From Candidatus Hydrogenedentota bacterium (GTDB lineage: Bacteria > Hydrogenedentota > Hydrogenedentia > Hydrogenedentales > CAITNO01), in contig SLFT01000345.1 of NCBI GenBank assembly GCA_007124105.1, positions 1-7,819 of the forward strand: a stretch of DNA of 7,819 bases, read 5' to 3'. The notes below the pieces were generated by a model. That model was given only the letters and a program-made list of their open reading frames with translations, ran no database searches and was not told the origin of the DNA. Every line of letters begins with the position of its first letter. Within the stretch, counting starts at the first letter, position 1. This document shows positions 1 through 6,047 of this stretch, piece by piece. The position numbers were made by a program, and so were the translations under genes.

Positions 1-1
1 C

Positions 2-778
2 GGCGACGGAACCGGCACCTTCAACATCTCGACGACCACCGCCTTCGTCGTGGCGGGCGCGGGCGCGGCCGTGGCCAAGCACGGCTACCGCGCGGCGTCA
101 AGCAAATGCGGCAGCGCGGACGTACTCGAGGCGCTGGGCGTTAACATCAATCTTGACCCTGAACAAACCGGCAGATGCGTGGACGAAACAGGCGTCGGTT
201 TTTTGTTTGCCCGAAATCTTCACAGCGCCATGAAACATGTCGGGCCGGTGCGCATGGAATTGCGCGTACGCACGGTATTTAACATTCTCGGCCCGCTGAC
301 CAATCCCGCCGGCGCCGACCGGCAGGTGGTTGGCGTGTTCAACCGGCAACTTGCGCCGACCATGGCCGAAGCGCTGCTGGAGCTCGGCTCAAAACATGCC
401 TTTGTGGTGGCGGGTATGGACGGACTGGACGAGCTAACCCTGGCCGGGCCTTCGCTGGTGTGTGAAGCGCGCGACGGCGCGGTGCATGAGTATGAAATAA
501 CGCCCGAATCAGTTGGCCTTGCGCTTGCCGCAACGGGCGCATTGCTGGGCGGCGACGCCGACAGGAATGCGGCCATGCTGCGCGCCGTGCTCGAGGGCGA
601 GTTGGGGCCTTGTCGCGACGTGGTATTGCTGAATGCGTCGCCCGCCCTGGTCGCGTGCGGCATTGCCGCCGACCTGAAAGAAGGCGTGGCGCGCGCCGCC
701 GAGGCGGTTGATTCAGGCGCCGCATTGAGCAAACTTGAGGCGCTGGTCGCTTTTACCAGGAATATGGCGCAAACATGA
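2..778 (+). CDS. trpD: Anthranilate phosphoribosyltransferase (TrpD), 5' end missing
   Basis: TrpD transfers the phosphoribosyl group of PRPP to anthranilate, the second committed step of tryptophan synthesis, in the cytoplasm. The frame is open from base 2, so 258 residues of a family of about 340 are visible; the N-terminal helical domain and true start lie upstream. Visible residues 1-13 (GDGTGTFNISTTT) are the PRPP-binding glycine/STxxA segment. K26-H27-G28 begins the anthranilate motif, SSKCGSADVLEALG (33-46) follows, then NILGPLTNP (94-102), and DGLDE (140-144) supplies the metal-binding Asp-Glu pair. Identity is secure from these motifs and from trpCFBA directly downstream. Several positions normally well conserved differ: Y29 where KHGN is usual, R71 in place of Pro in FLFAP, S75 for Pro in HPAM, R88 for Gly after PVRxEL, and A137 for His in VHGxDGLDE. 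The stop codon sits inside an imperfect hairpin. Confidence 0.95.
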   Translation, partial: GDGTGTFNISTTTAFVVAGAGAAVAKHGYRAASSKCGSADVLEALGVNINLDPEQTGRCVDETGVGFLFARNLHSAMKHVGPVRMELRVRTVFNILGPLTNPAGADRQVVGVFNRQLAPTMAEALLELGSKHAFVVAGMDGLDELTLAGPSLVCEARDGAVHEYEITPESVGLALAATGALLGGDADRNAAMLRAVLEGELGPCRDVVLLNASPALVACGIAADLKEGVARAAEAVDSGAALSKLEALVAFTRNMAQT

Positions 779-807
779 CGACATTACATCATTTTATGTC
801 GTTCATG
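774..807 (+). other. Imperfect hairpin over the trpD stop codon
   Basis: CATGACGACAT (774-784) pairs with ATGTCGTTCATG (796-807), giving 11 base pairs with one bulged T and an 11-nt loop. The trpD TGA (776-778) lies in the first arm. No T-tract follows, so it is not a classical intrinsic terminator. It could protect an mRNA end, attenuate, or be chance. The pairing is seen directly; any role is inference. Confidence 0.4.
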
Positions 808-928
808 CTATGGTATTAACACGCGGTCAGGATGCATAAGGATGGGCCGGAAGCAGCACACGTGACGCTATACCGTTGCCTTATGTGAACGTCCGTGATT
901 TCCGGAAATAAAGAATGAGATACGAAAC
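779..928 (+). promoter_or_regulatory. Structured 150-nt trpD-trpC spacer
   Basis: This is the only real gap inside an otherwise overlapping trp gene string. It contains the 3' part of the hairpin over the trpD stop, a 7-bp inverted repeat CATAAGG (835-841) / CCTTATG (879-885) that two G-U pairs could extend, and the palindrome at 898-909. I find no good -35/-10 pair, no tRNA, and no leader peptide rich in Trp codons. A regulated junction between trpD and trpCFBA is an inference from spacing and symmetry only. Confidence 0.35.
898..909. promoter_or_regulatory. Perfect 12-bp palindrome upstream of trpC
   Basis: ATTTCCGGAAAT reads identically on both strands and ends 19 nt before the trpC ATG. 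The size and perfect symmetry fit a dimeric repressor half-site pair, but a single copy is visible and no regulator is encoded nearby. It also overlaps the region where a ribosome would load. The palindrome is certain; operator function is speculative. Confidence 0.3.
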
Positions 929-1711
929 ATGATTCTTGACGAAATAGTACACCATAAACGGGAAGAAGTGGCCGAGCGTAAACAGCGTGTGCCGTTGCGT
1001 GTGGTTGAAGAGCGCTTGCAGTACGCCATCCCCGTTAACGATTTCCGCGCGGCATTGCGACGGGACGGCATCAGCATTATTGCCGAGATCAAGCGGCGCT
1101 CGCCGTCGCGAGGCGACATTCTGCCCGATGTGGATGCGGTCAAACTGGCCGCGCTGTATGAGCAGGCCGGCGCGCGGGCGCTGTCCATACTCGCGGACAA
1201 GAAGTATTTCGGCGGCGCGCTGGAGGACATCACCAAGGTTGCCAATCACACAAAATTGCCGTGCTTGTGCAAGGAATTTGTTATTGATCCGTACCAGATT
1301 TATGAAGCGCGTGTGGCCGGCGCTGACGCCGTATTGTTGATTGTGCGTATTCTTTCCGATGCTGATCTTGCGTTGTTTTTGCGCGAGATAGCGGCGTTGG
1401 GAATGACTGCGTTGGTGGAGACCCATAACGAGGACGAGATCAAGCGGGCGTTGGCGGTGGGCGCTTCCGTCATTGGCATTAATAACCGTGACCTGGACAC
1501 GCTCGAGGTGGATGTAAACACCACGCTTCGTTTGAAGAAACTGGTGCCCGGCGGCAACACGCTGGTCAGCGAAAGCGGGATCAAAACCCGTCGCGAGGTG
1601 AAAATGCTCGAGGACGGCGGCGTTGACGCGCTGCTCGTGGGCGAATCGCTGCTGACCAGCGACAATATCCGGGCGCAACTGGAATCCCTGCTCCATGATG
1701 ACGAAAATTAA
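929..1711 (+). CDS. trpC: Indole-3-glycerol phosphate synthase (TrpC)
   Basis: TrpC closes the indole ring of carboxyphenylamino-deoxyribulose phosphate with loss of CO2 and water. The 260-residue protein is the normal length for a single-domain (beta/alpha)8 IGPS and is not fused to TrpF as in enterics. Family signatures run in order: the start MILDEIVHHKREEV, IAEIKRRSPS (51-60) with catalytic K55, KYFGG (92-96), CKEF (114-117) with general-acid K115, LVETHNEDE (162-170) with E164, GINNRDLDTLEVD (183-195) with N185/N186, SESGI (214-218) with E215, and the phosphate-binding VGESLL (237-242). All catalytic residues known from the Sulfolobus and Thermotoga enzymes are present. The ATG at 929 begins the conserved N-terminus, although the sequence before it has only a weak Shine-Dalgarno (GAG). 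Its last codons overlap the start of trpF. Confidence 0.97.
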   Translation: MILDEIVHHKREEVAERKQRVPLRVVEERLQYAIPVNDFRAALRRDGISIIAEIKRRSPSRGDILPDVDAVKLAALYEQAGARALSILADKKYFGGALEDITKVANHTKLPCLCKEFVIDPYQIYEARVAGADAVLLIVRILSDADLALFLREIAALGMTALVETHNEDEIKRALAVGASVIGINNRDLDTLEVDVNTTLRLKKLVPGGNTLVSESGIKTRREVKMLEDGGVDALLVGESLLTSDNIRAQLESLLHDDEN

Positions 1712-2321
1712 AATATGCGGCATTACCTGTCTGGAGGACGCGGTGGCCGCGTGCGACGCCGGCGCGGATGCGCTGGGGTTCGTGCTTGCGCCCGAGGCGA
1801 AAAGACGCAACCGCTATATTTCGCCGGAAGCGGCGCTGAAAATTATCGGGCAGTTGCCCGCTTTCGTGTTTTCCGTGGCGGTGGTCGTGAACGAACCGCT
1901 GGAAACACTGCGCGAATACCTGCATATCTTTGACCGCCTTCAATTGCATGGCGACGAGCCGCCAGAGACATGTCGTATCCTGGGGCCGCGCGCCTACAAA
2001 GCGTTTCAAGTTAAAGACGGATTGACCCTTGACGATATTGAAGCGTATCCCGGCGACCGCTGCCTGCTGGACGCCTGGACGCCTGACAGTCGCGGCGGTT
2101 CCGGACTGACATGCGACTGGGACTTTGCCGCGACCGTTGCGGCGCAACAAAAAATTATTCTCGCCGGGGGACTGACACCGGAGAATGTTGCCGAGGCAGT
2201 GCGCAAGGTTTATCCTTATGGCGTGGATGCTTCGAGCAGCCTCGAATCCGAACCGGGAAAAAAAGACCATGAACAACTCCGATATTTCATCAACAACGCG
2301 CGAAAAGCATCGCTGGCCTGA
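1695..2321 (+). CDS. trpF: Phosphoribosylanthranilate isomerase (TrpF)
   Basis: TrpF performs the Amadori rearrangement of phosphoribosylanthranilate, between the TrpD and TrpC steps. The 208 residues match the usual monofunctional TIM-barrel enzyme. KICGIT (5-11) carries the catalytic C8; GADALGFV (23-30), LQLHGDE (82-88), LLDAW (124-128) with catalytic D126, GGSG (134-137), LAGGLTPENV (156-165) and PGKKD (187-191) follow. The usual SSGVE phosphate-loop sequence reads S180-S181-S182-L183-E184, so the glycine is a serine. Two adjacent ATGs (1695 and 1698) are possible starts; either overlaps the trpC end (14-17 nt), which suggests translational coupling. The 3' end overlaps trpB by 53 nt, and PGKKD is encoded by GGA AAA AAA GAC, an A7 run immediately before the trpB start. 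Confidence 0.95.
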   Translation: MMTKIKICGITCLEDAVAACDAGADALGFVLAPEAKRRNRYISPEAALKIIGQLPAFVFSVAVVVNEPLETLREYLHIFDRLQLHGDEPPETCRILGPRAYKAFQVKDGLTLDDIEAYPGDRCLLDAWTPDSRGGSGLTCDWDFAATVAAQQKIILAGGLTPENVAEAVRKVYPYGVDASSSLESEPGKKDHEQLRYFINNARKASLA

Positions 2322-3504
2322 CGCGCAGGGGCGCTATGGCCGTTACGGCGGCAAGTATGTGCCCGAAACGCTCATGTACGCCCTGGACGAGCTTGAGGCA
2401 GCCTATCGCGAGACCGCAGAAGATGATGCGTTCCAGACGCAACTGGCGGATTACCAGCGCCACTATGTGGGACGACCGACGCCGCTCTATTCAGCAAAAC
2501 GGCTCACGGAATATCTGGGCGGCGCCAACGTGTATTTCAAGCGCGAGGACCTGGCCCACACCGGCGCTCACAAGATTAACAACGCCCTTGGCCAGTGTCT
2601 GCTCGCGAAACGCATGGGAAAGCCACGGGTTATTGCGGAGACCGGCGCGGGACAACACGGCGTCGCCACGGCAACCGCTGCGGCGTTGCTCGGGCTCGAC
2701 TGTGAAATATACATGGGCTCGGAAGACATGGAACGGCAGCGACTTAATGTGTTCCGCATGCGGCTGATGGGCGCAAAGGTTGTCGCGGTGGACTCGGGCT
2801 CGCGCACGCTCAAGGACGCCATCAACGAGGCCTTGCGCGACTGGGCCGCCAATGTGGAGCGTACTCACTACGTGCTGGGCACAGTGCATGGCCCGCATCC
2901 CTTTCCCATGATTTGCCGCGATTTTCAGGCGATCATCGGGCGTGAGACGCGCGCGCAGTTGTTCGAGGCGGAAGGACGTCTTCCGGACATGATGATTGCG
3001 TGTGTGGGCGGCGGCTCCAACGCTATCGGCTTGTTTTTTGATTTCCTGGGCGACGAATCGGTACGCATGATTGGCGTGGAAGCGGGCGGCACAAAGATCG
3101 CTCCAGGTATGCATGCGGCGCGGTTCTCGGGCGGTTCCCTTGGCATGCTCCAGGGCGCGGTAAGCTATGTGCTGCAGGACGAGAGCGGACTGATCGGCGA
3201 CACGCACAGCGTTTCCGCCGGACTTGACTATGCCAGCGTCGGCCCTGAACACGCCTATTGCTTTGAGCACAAACGGATAGAATACACCAGCGCGTCCGAC
3301 CAGGAGGCCCTCGACGCGTTTCAATTATGCGGGCGCCTCGAGGGGATCATCCCCGCGCTCGAGAGCGCGCACGCCGTCGCCGAGGTAATCAAGCGCGCGC
3401 CTGACATGGCGGCGACCGACATTATCGTGATGAATATGTCCGGGCGCGGCGACAAAGACGTGCAGCACGCGGCGCGATTTATTGCGCCCGGGGAGGACTC
3501 CTGA
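2269..3504 (+). CDS. trpB: Tryptophan synthase beta subunit (TrpB)
   Basis: TrpB condenses indole, delivered through the tunnel from TrpA, with serine using pyridoxal phosphate. From the ATG at 2269 the protein has 411 residues, typical of the TrpB1 class. It shows GRYGGKYVPETL (24-35), RPTPLY (69-74), HTGAHKINN (97-105) with the PLP Schiff-base lysine K102, ETGAGQHG (124-131) with E124 as the catalytic acid/base, the PLP phosphate loop GGGSN (247-251), YASVGPEHA, and SGRGDKD (391-397) with S391 near the PLP nitrogen. No ATG, GTG or TTG lies between 2269 and the conserved GRYGGKYVPETL block, so the start must fall inside trpF. The frame is open further upstream to 2185, but those residues do not look like TrpB. 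No good Shine-Dalgarno is present, only an A-rich stretch, so coupling to trpF translation is likely. Confidence 0.97.
   Translation: MNNSDISSTTREKHRWPDAQGRYGRYGGKYVPETLMYALDELEAAYRETAEDDAFQTQLADYQRHYVGRPTPLYSAKRLTEYLGGANVYFKREDLAHTGAHKINNALGQCLLAKRMGKPRVIAETGAGQHGVATATAAALLGLDCEIYMGSEDMERQRLNVFRMRLMGAKVVAVDSGSRTLKDAINEALRDWAANVERTHYVLGTVHGPHPFPMICRDFQAIIGRETRAQLFEAEGRLPDMMIACVGGGSNAIGLFFDFLGDESVRMIGVEAGGTKIAPGMHAARFSGGSLGMLQGAVSYVLQDESGLIGDTHSVSAGLDYASVGPEHAYCFEHKRIEYTSASDQEALDAFQLCGRLEGIIPALESAHAVAEVIKRAPDMAATDIIVMNMSGRGDKDVQHAARFIAPGEDS
3490..3497 (+). promoter_or_regulatory. Strong ribosome binding site fixing the trpA GTG start
   Basis: GGGGAGGA lies within the last codons of trpB and ends 8 nt before a GTG at 3506. 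It is one of the two best Shine-Dalgarno sequences in the window and decides the trpA start against the TTG at 3482, which also opens the frame. Confidence 0.75.
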
Positions 3505-3505
3505 C

Positions 3506-4306
3506 GTGAATCGTATAGCGCAACGGTTTCAGACATTACGGGAAGCGGGACAATCGGCTTTCATACCCTTCATTACCGGCGGCGATCCGAGCCTTGCCGT
3601 AAGCGAAGATATTGCTGTCGCACTGGGGGAAAAGGGCGCGGACGTGATTGAGTACGGCGTCCCCTTCTCCGATCCCGTGGGCGATGGGCCGGTCATTCAG
3701 GAGGCGTCTCTGCGCGCGCTCAAGCAGGGCGTCACCATGCGCGGCATCCTCGCGTCTGTTGAACGCATCAGGAAACGAAGCCAGACGCCGCTTCTCCTGT
3801 TTACCTACTACAACCCGGTGTTCGTTCATGGCGTGGCGGCGTTCGCCCGGGACGTCGCCAATGCCGGCGCGGACGGCGTGCTCTGTGTGGATTTACCGCC
3901 CGACGACGCGCGGGAATACCGCGACGCCATGCGCGCCCACGGCGTCAGCACGGTGTTTCTGGCCGCGCCCACCAGCCCGGACAAACGCCTTGCGCTCATC
4001 GGCGAGGCCTGCGATACTTTTGTGTACTACATCTCGCGGCTCGGGGTTACAGGCGAGAAAGCCAGCCTGTCCGAGCATCTGCGCGAGGCGGTGGTCCATG
4101 TGCGCGAGAAGACCGCTAAACCTGTTGCGGTGGGGTTCGGCATCTCCACGCCGGAACAGGCCCGACAAGTGGCAGAAATCGCCGAAGGCGTTGTGGTCGG
4201 TTCCGCCATAGTTCGCGTCATTGCCGAAGCGGGAGGCGCGTCCGACACCACCCAACGCGCCGCGGCATTTGCGGCTAAGCTGGCCGACGCGGTCAAAAAG
4301 GCGTGA
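3506..4306 (+). CDS. trpA: Tryptophan synthase alpha subunit (TrpA)
   Basis: TrpA cleaves indole-glycerol phosphate to indole and glyceraldehyde-3-phosphate and passes the indole to TrpB. With the GTG start at 3506 the protein has 266 residues, and the catalytic pair falls at E49 and D60, exactly the enterobacterial numbering, which supports this start. Motifs: FIPFITGGDPS (19-29), VIEYGVPFSDPVGDGP (47-62), YYNPVF, GVLCVDLPPDD, APTSPDKR, YYISRLGVTG (active-site loop 6), VGFGISTPEQA and the phosphate-binding GVVVGSAIV near the end. The common ELGVPFSDPVADGP reads EYGVPFSDPVGDGP here, two mild changes next to the catalytic residues. Only one base separates the trpB stop from this start, so the two subunits should be made in a coupled, near-stoichiometric way. 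It is the last gene of the trp set. Confidence 0.97.
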   Translation: MNRIAQRFQTLREAGQSAFIPFITGGDPSLAVSEDIAVALGEKGADVIEYGVPFSDPVGDGPVIQEASLRALKQGVTMRGILASVERIRKRSQTPLLLFTYYNPVFVHGVAAFARDVANAGADGVLCVDLPPDDAREYRDAMRAHGVSTVFLAAPTSPDKRLALIGEACDTFVYYISRLGVTGEKASLSEHLREAVVHVREKTAKPVAVGFGISTPEQARQVAEIAEGVVVGSAIVRVIAEAGGASDTTQRAAAFAAKLADAVKKA

Positions 4307-4315
4307 AACGCCGCC

Positions 4316-4333
4316 CGTCTGCTCCAGCAGATG
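4316..4333 (+). terminator. Small hairpin just after trpA, possible operon end
   Basis: CGTCTGC (4316-4322) pairs with GCAGATG (4327-4333) around a TCCA tetraloop, seven pairs including one G-U, starting 9 nt after the trpA stop. The position suits the end of the trp operon, but the next bases (TGATTTACC) contain no T-run, so an intrinsic terminator is doubtful. It could also be a 3' stability element. Confidence 0.3.
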
Positions 4334-4350
4334 TGATTTACCCGTGGGTT

Positions 4351-4377
4351 GTCAGACATTGTCGGACCCGGTCAGAC
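4351..4377 (+). repeat. Three GTCRGAC heptamers at exact 10-bp spacing
   Basis: GTCAGAC (4351-4357), GTCGGAC (4361-4367) and GTCAGAC (4371-4377) recur with a period of exactly 10 bp, about one helical turn, so all three face the same side of the DNA. They lie 138-164 bp upstream of the TPR membrane gene start and just upstream of a weak promoter candidate. CCGTCTG at 4315-4321 is also the reverse complement of CAGACGG at 4373-4379. The arrangement resembles direct-repeat binding sites of a response regulator. That is inference; no regulator gene is visible. Confidence 0.45.
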
Positions 4378-4395
4378 GGACCGCCGTTGCGCCAG

Positions 4396-4423
4396 ATGAC
4401 TTTACATTTCCACGGTTTACACT
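4396..4423 (+). promoter_or_regulatory. Weak sigma70-type promoter candidate for the TPR gene
   Basis: ATGACT (4396-4401), a 16-bp spacer and TACACT (4418-4423) each match 4 of 6 bases of the -35 and -10 consensus. The first heptamer repeat would lie at roughly -80 and the last at roughly -55, an activator-like position. Such matches occur by chance often, and the sigma factors of this organism are unknown. Confidence 0.2.
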
Positions 4424-4514
4424 GGAGCGGCAAGGCTCATGCATGAATGAAACGCAGGCGACACATACATGAGTTTTTCCCGAAACGCGTTTGGGAACTT
4501 CATTATTGATAGAC

Positions 4515-5300
4515 ATGTTGCATACGTTATCCCTGATGGCACTGGATATTACGACGCTGGCGACCATTACACTTTTTGTCGCTGTTGGCGTGTGGTCGTT
4601 GTACACGCGCTTTCAACGCCAGGAAGAATGGTCGTTGCGCGTTCAAATTATTGTGCTGATGGCAGTCGGGCTGTTTTACCTTGTTGAAGCGACCATGCTG
4701 CGCATCGTGCTGCGTGATAATGTTATCCATTTTATCTTTGCGTTGCTGGGACTGCTTGTTGCCGGCCTGGCGCTCTATGGCCACATCCTGGTATCTGTTG
4801 TGTCGCGGCTGCTGGTTGAACTGCTAATCCCCGACAACCCGGCGAACGCCGCCACACCGCGCCTGGGTCCGGCGGAAGCGCTGGAACGGCAGCAGGACTG
4901 GGAAGGCGCGCTCAACGAGTATTACGTTCTGGCGCGCATCTACCCGGACAATCCTCTGTTGTATATTCGTGTCGCCAATAATCTCATACGCCTCAACCGC
5001 GACGCCGAGGCTGTGGCCTGGTTCGAGCGCGCCATCACATGCATGGATTTACCCGAGAACAATCTTGCCGTTGTTCGCAGGTTGTGCGATACGCTTGAAT
5101 CGCTGGATCAGCCGGAAAAGGCCCACGAAGCGTTGCGCGCGTTTGCGGAACGTTTCGCCGGGCATGAGGCAGGCAAAGCGATATCCGAAATGTTGAAGGG
5201 AGCAGACAACACCCCTGGAAACAACAAACCCGGCGCGGCGGAGTCCGATGAACTCACGGCTTTGAAAGACGCGCCTATTCAGCGCAAGCGAGAGGAATAA
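4515..5300 (+). CDS. Membrane-anchored TPR-repeat protein of unknown function
   Basis: I do not recognise this 261-residue protein as a named family. It begins with three hydrophobic segments likely to span the inner membrane (about residues 9-30, 43-62 and 70-96). A linker rich in Pro, Asn and Ala (105-116) follows, then a helical region with TPR-like repeats: LGPAEALERQQDWEGALNEY (117-136), LLYIRVANNLIRLNRDAEAV (148-167) with AVAWFERAI, and a third from about 184 to 217. The tail (after about 225) is charged and probably disordered, ending QRKREE. The TPR part should act as a protein-binding scaffold at the membrane; partner and side are unknown. The ATG at 4515 is preferred, but no Shine-Dalgarno precedes it. 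An in-frame TTG at 4491 or ATG at 4536 are alternatives; a TGA at 4470 bounds the frame. It is separated from trpA by 208 nt and converges on the peptidase gene, so a trp role is unlikely. Confidence 0.85.
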   Translation: MLHTLSLMALDITTLATITLFVAVGVWSLYTRFQRQEEWSLRVQIIVLMAVGLFYLVEATMLRIVLRDNVIHFIFALLGLLVAGLALYGHILVSVVSRLLVELLIPDNPANAATPRLGPAEALERQQDWEGALNEYYVLARIYPDNPLLYIRVANNLIRLNRDAEAVAWFERAITCMDLPENNLAVVRRLCDTLESLDQPEKAHEALRAFAERFAGHEAGKAISEMLKGADNTPGNNKPGAAESDELTALKDAPIQRKREE

Positions 5301-5318
5301 CGAGAAAGAAAGGACGCC

Positions 5319-5339
5319 GCTTTACCTTATCGGTGAAGC
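5319..5339 (+). terminator. Hairpin after the TPR membrane gene
   Basis: GCTTTACC (5319-5326) pairs with GGTGAAGC (5332-5339) over a TTATC loop: eight pairs with one internal G-U, 18 nt after the TPR gene stop and 23 nt before the end of the convergent peptidase gene. The G-U would become A-C on the opposite strand, so it favours the + transcript. No T-tract follows, which weakens a terminator call. Confidence 0.35.
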
Positions 5340-5362
5340 AGACATCCAGCGGGATATACGAG

Positions 5363-5986
5363 TCAGGGTTCTGGTGACTCCTCACCGGCCGCATCCATGC
5401 CCGACGTATACCATTTGAACATGCGTGGTATCCCCTTGTCTCGTTTCACATCCCTGAAAGTAATGGGCATGGTACGTCGCGCTTCAATATCGGTAACATG
5501 AAAATGAAGATGCGGCATCATGCTGTTGCCCACATTGCCCGACGCGGCGATAACCTGACGCTGCTCCACCACGTCCCCCTCGGAAACATAAGCGCCATCT
5601 TGCTTAATGTGGGCATAGCAAGCGCGTGTGCCGTCGCCGTGGTCAACAAGTATCACATTATTGGGCCAATTGCGCCCATTGCCGTCATAATGCTGCACCA
5701 CTTTTGTTACCGTCCCCGCGCGCGCCGCGCTGATGTCCGAACCGACAGACATGTAGAAGTCGTAGCCGAATTCGCTGTCGCCGCGATGGCTGACCACGCC
5801 GCGTACGCCCTGCACACAGAAATAGCGTATGCCCTCGGGCCAGGGCAGCAAATAAGGCGATGAGTCGGACGGCGGGAACTGCTCCAGATTGCGGGGACCG
5901 GTGAACGCAAAGAATAATAGTGCGCCAAGAAGCGGCAACACCGCCGCGATGCCGGCAATGCTCAACCATAATCGTTGTGCTGTCAT
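5363..5986 (-). CDS. Membrane-anchored M23 (LytM-type) metallopeptidase
   Basis: M23 enzymes are zinc endopeptidases that cut peptide crosslinks of peptidoglycan; relatives in outer-membrane bacteria work in the periplasm. The chosen ATG (complement of 5984-5986) has GGAG 9 nt upstream; an ATG at 6001 and a TTG at 6025 are less likely. The product has 207 residues. Residues 6-28 form an uncleaved anchor or signal segment with no clear cleavage site and no lipobox. In the catalytic domain, H67 and D76 (SHRGDSEFGYDF) and H161 of HLHFH (159-163) match the zinc ligands; H126 (CYAH) and H159 match the catalytic histidines. HGDGT and GNVGNS are typical surrounding motifs. H67 and D76 are nine residues apart, not four as in LytM, a variant I recall from related M23 proteins with a YDF motif. 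All key residues are present, so it should be active. The substrate is not shown by the sequence. Confidence 0.9.
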   Translation of the reverse strand: MTAQRLWLSIAGIAAVLPLLGALLFFAFTGPRNLEQFPPSDSSPYLLPWPEGIRYFCVQGVRGVVSHRGDSEFGYDFYMSVGSDISAARAGTVTKVVQHYDGNGRNWPNNVILVDHGDGTRACYAHIKQDGAYVSEGDVVEQRQVIAASGNVGNSMMPHLHFHVTDIEARRTMPITFRDVKRDKGIPRMFKWYTSGMDAAGEESPEP

Positions 5987-6047
5987 GTCGAAAGACTCCA
6001 TTACATTATGTTGATTCGCGCACAAGTGGCGAAAGGCATAAGCGCTT

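Noticed and set aside
779..928. Trp attenuator (leader peptide with tandem Trp codons)
   Set aside because: No short frame with consecutive TGG codons and no competing terminator with a T-run is present. The natural place for such a leader, before trpE, is outside the window.
881..1810. Long open frame of 309 codons on the minus strand opposite trpC
   Set aside because: trpC and trpF on the plus strand are certain from motifs. The antisense frame has no recognisable domain and is the usual shadow of GC-rich coding DNA.
2185..2268. N-terminal extension of TrpB to the ATG at 2185
   Set aside because: The 28 extra residues come from the alternate frame of the conserved TrpF C-terminal coding region and do not resemble a TrpB N-terminus.
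1581..2276. 231-codon minus-strand frame opposite trpF
   Set aside because: It lies entirely across genes with clear family signatures and encodes an Arg/Ala-rich sequence without motifs.
2491..3324. 277-codon minus-strand frame opposite trpB
   Set aside because: It mirrors the trpB codon pattern, with no ribosome binding site or domain to support it.
4443..4687. Nine-codon frame (MNETQATHT) ending in an ATGA overlap with a 72-codon frame at 4469
   Set aside because: The ATGA junction looks like coupling, but the second frame runs out of frame through the TPR membrane gene and encodes a Cys/Arg/Val-rich sequence typical of a shadow. No good Shine-Dalgarno at the right distance.
5360..5380. 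Inverted repeat GAGTCA / TGACTC over the peptidase stop codon
   Set aside because: A six-bp stem with a nine-base loop and no T-run on the minus strand is too weak to call a terminator.
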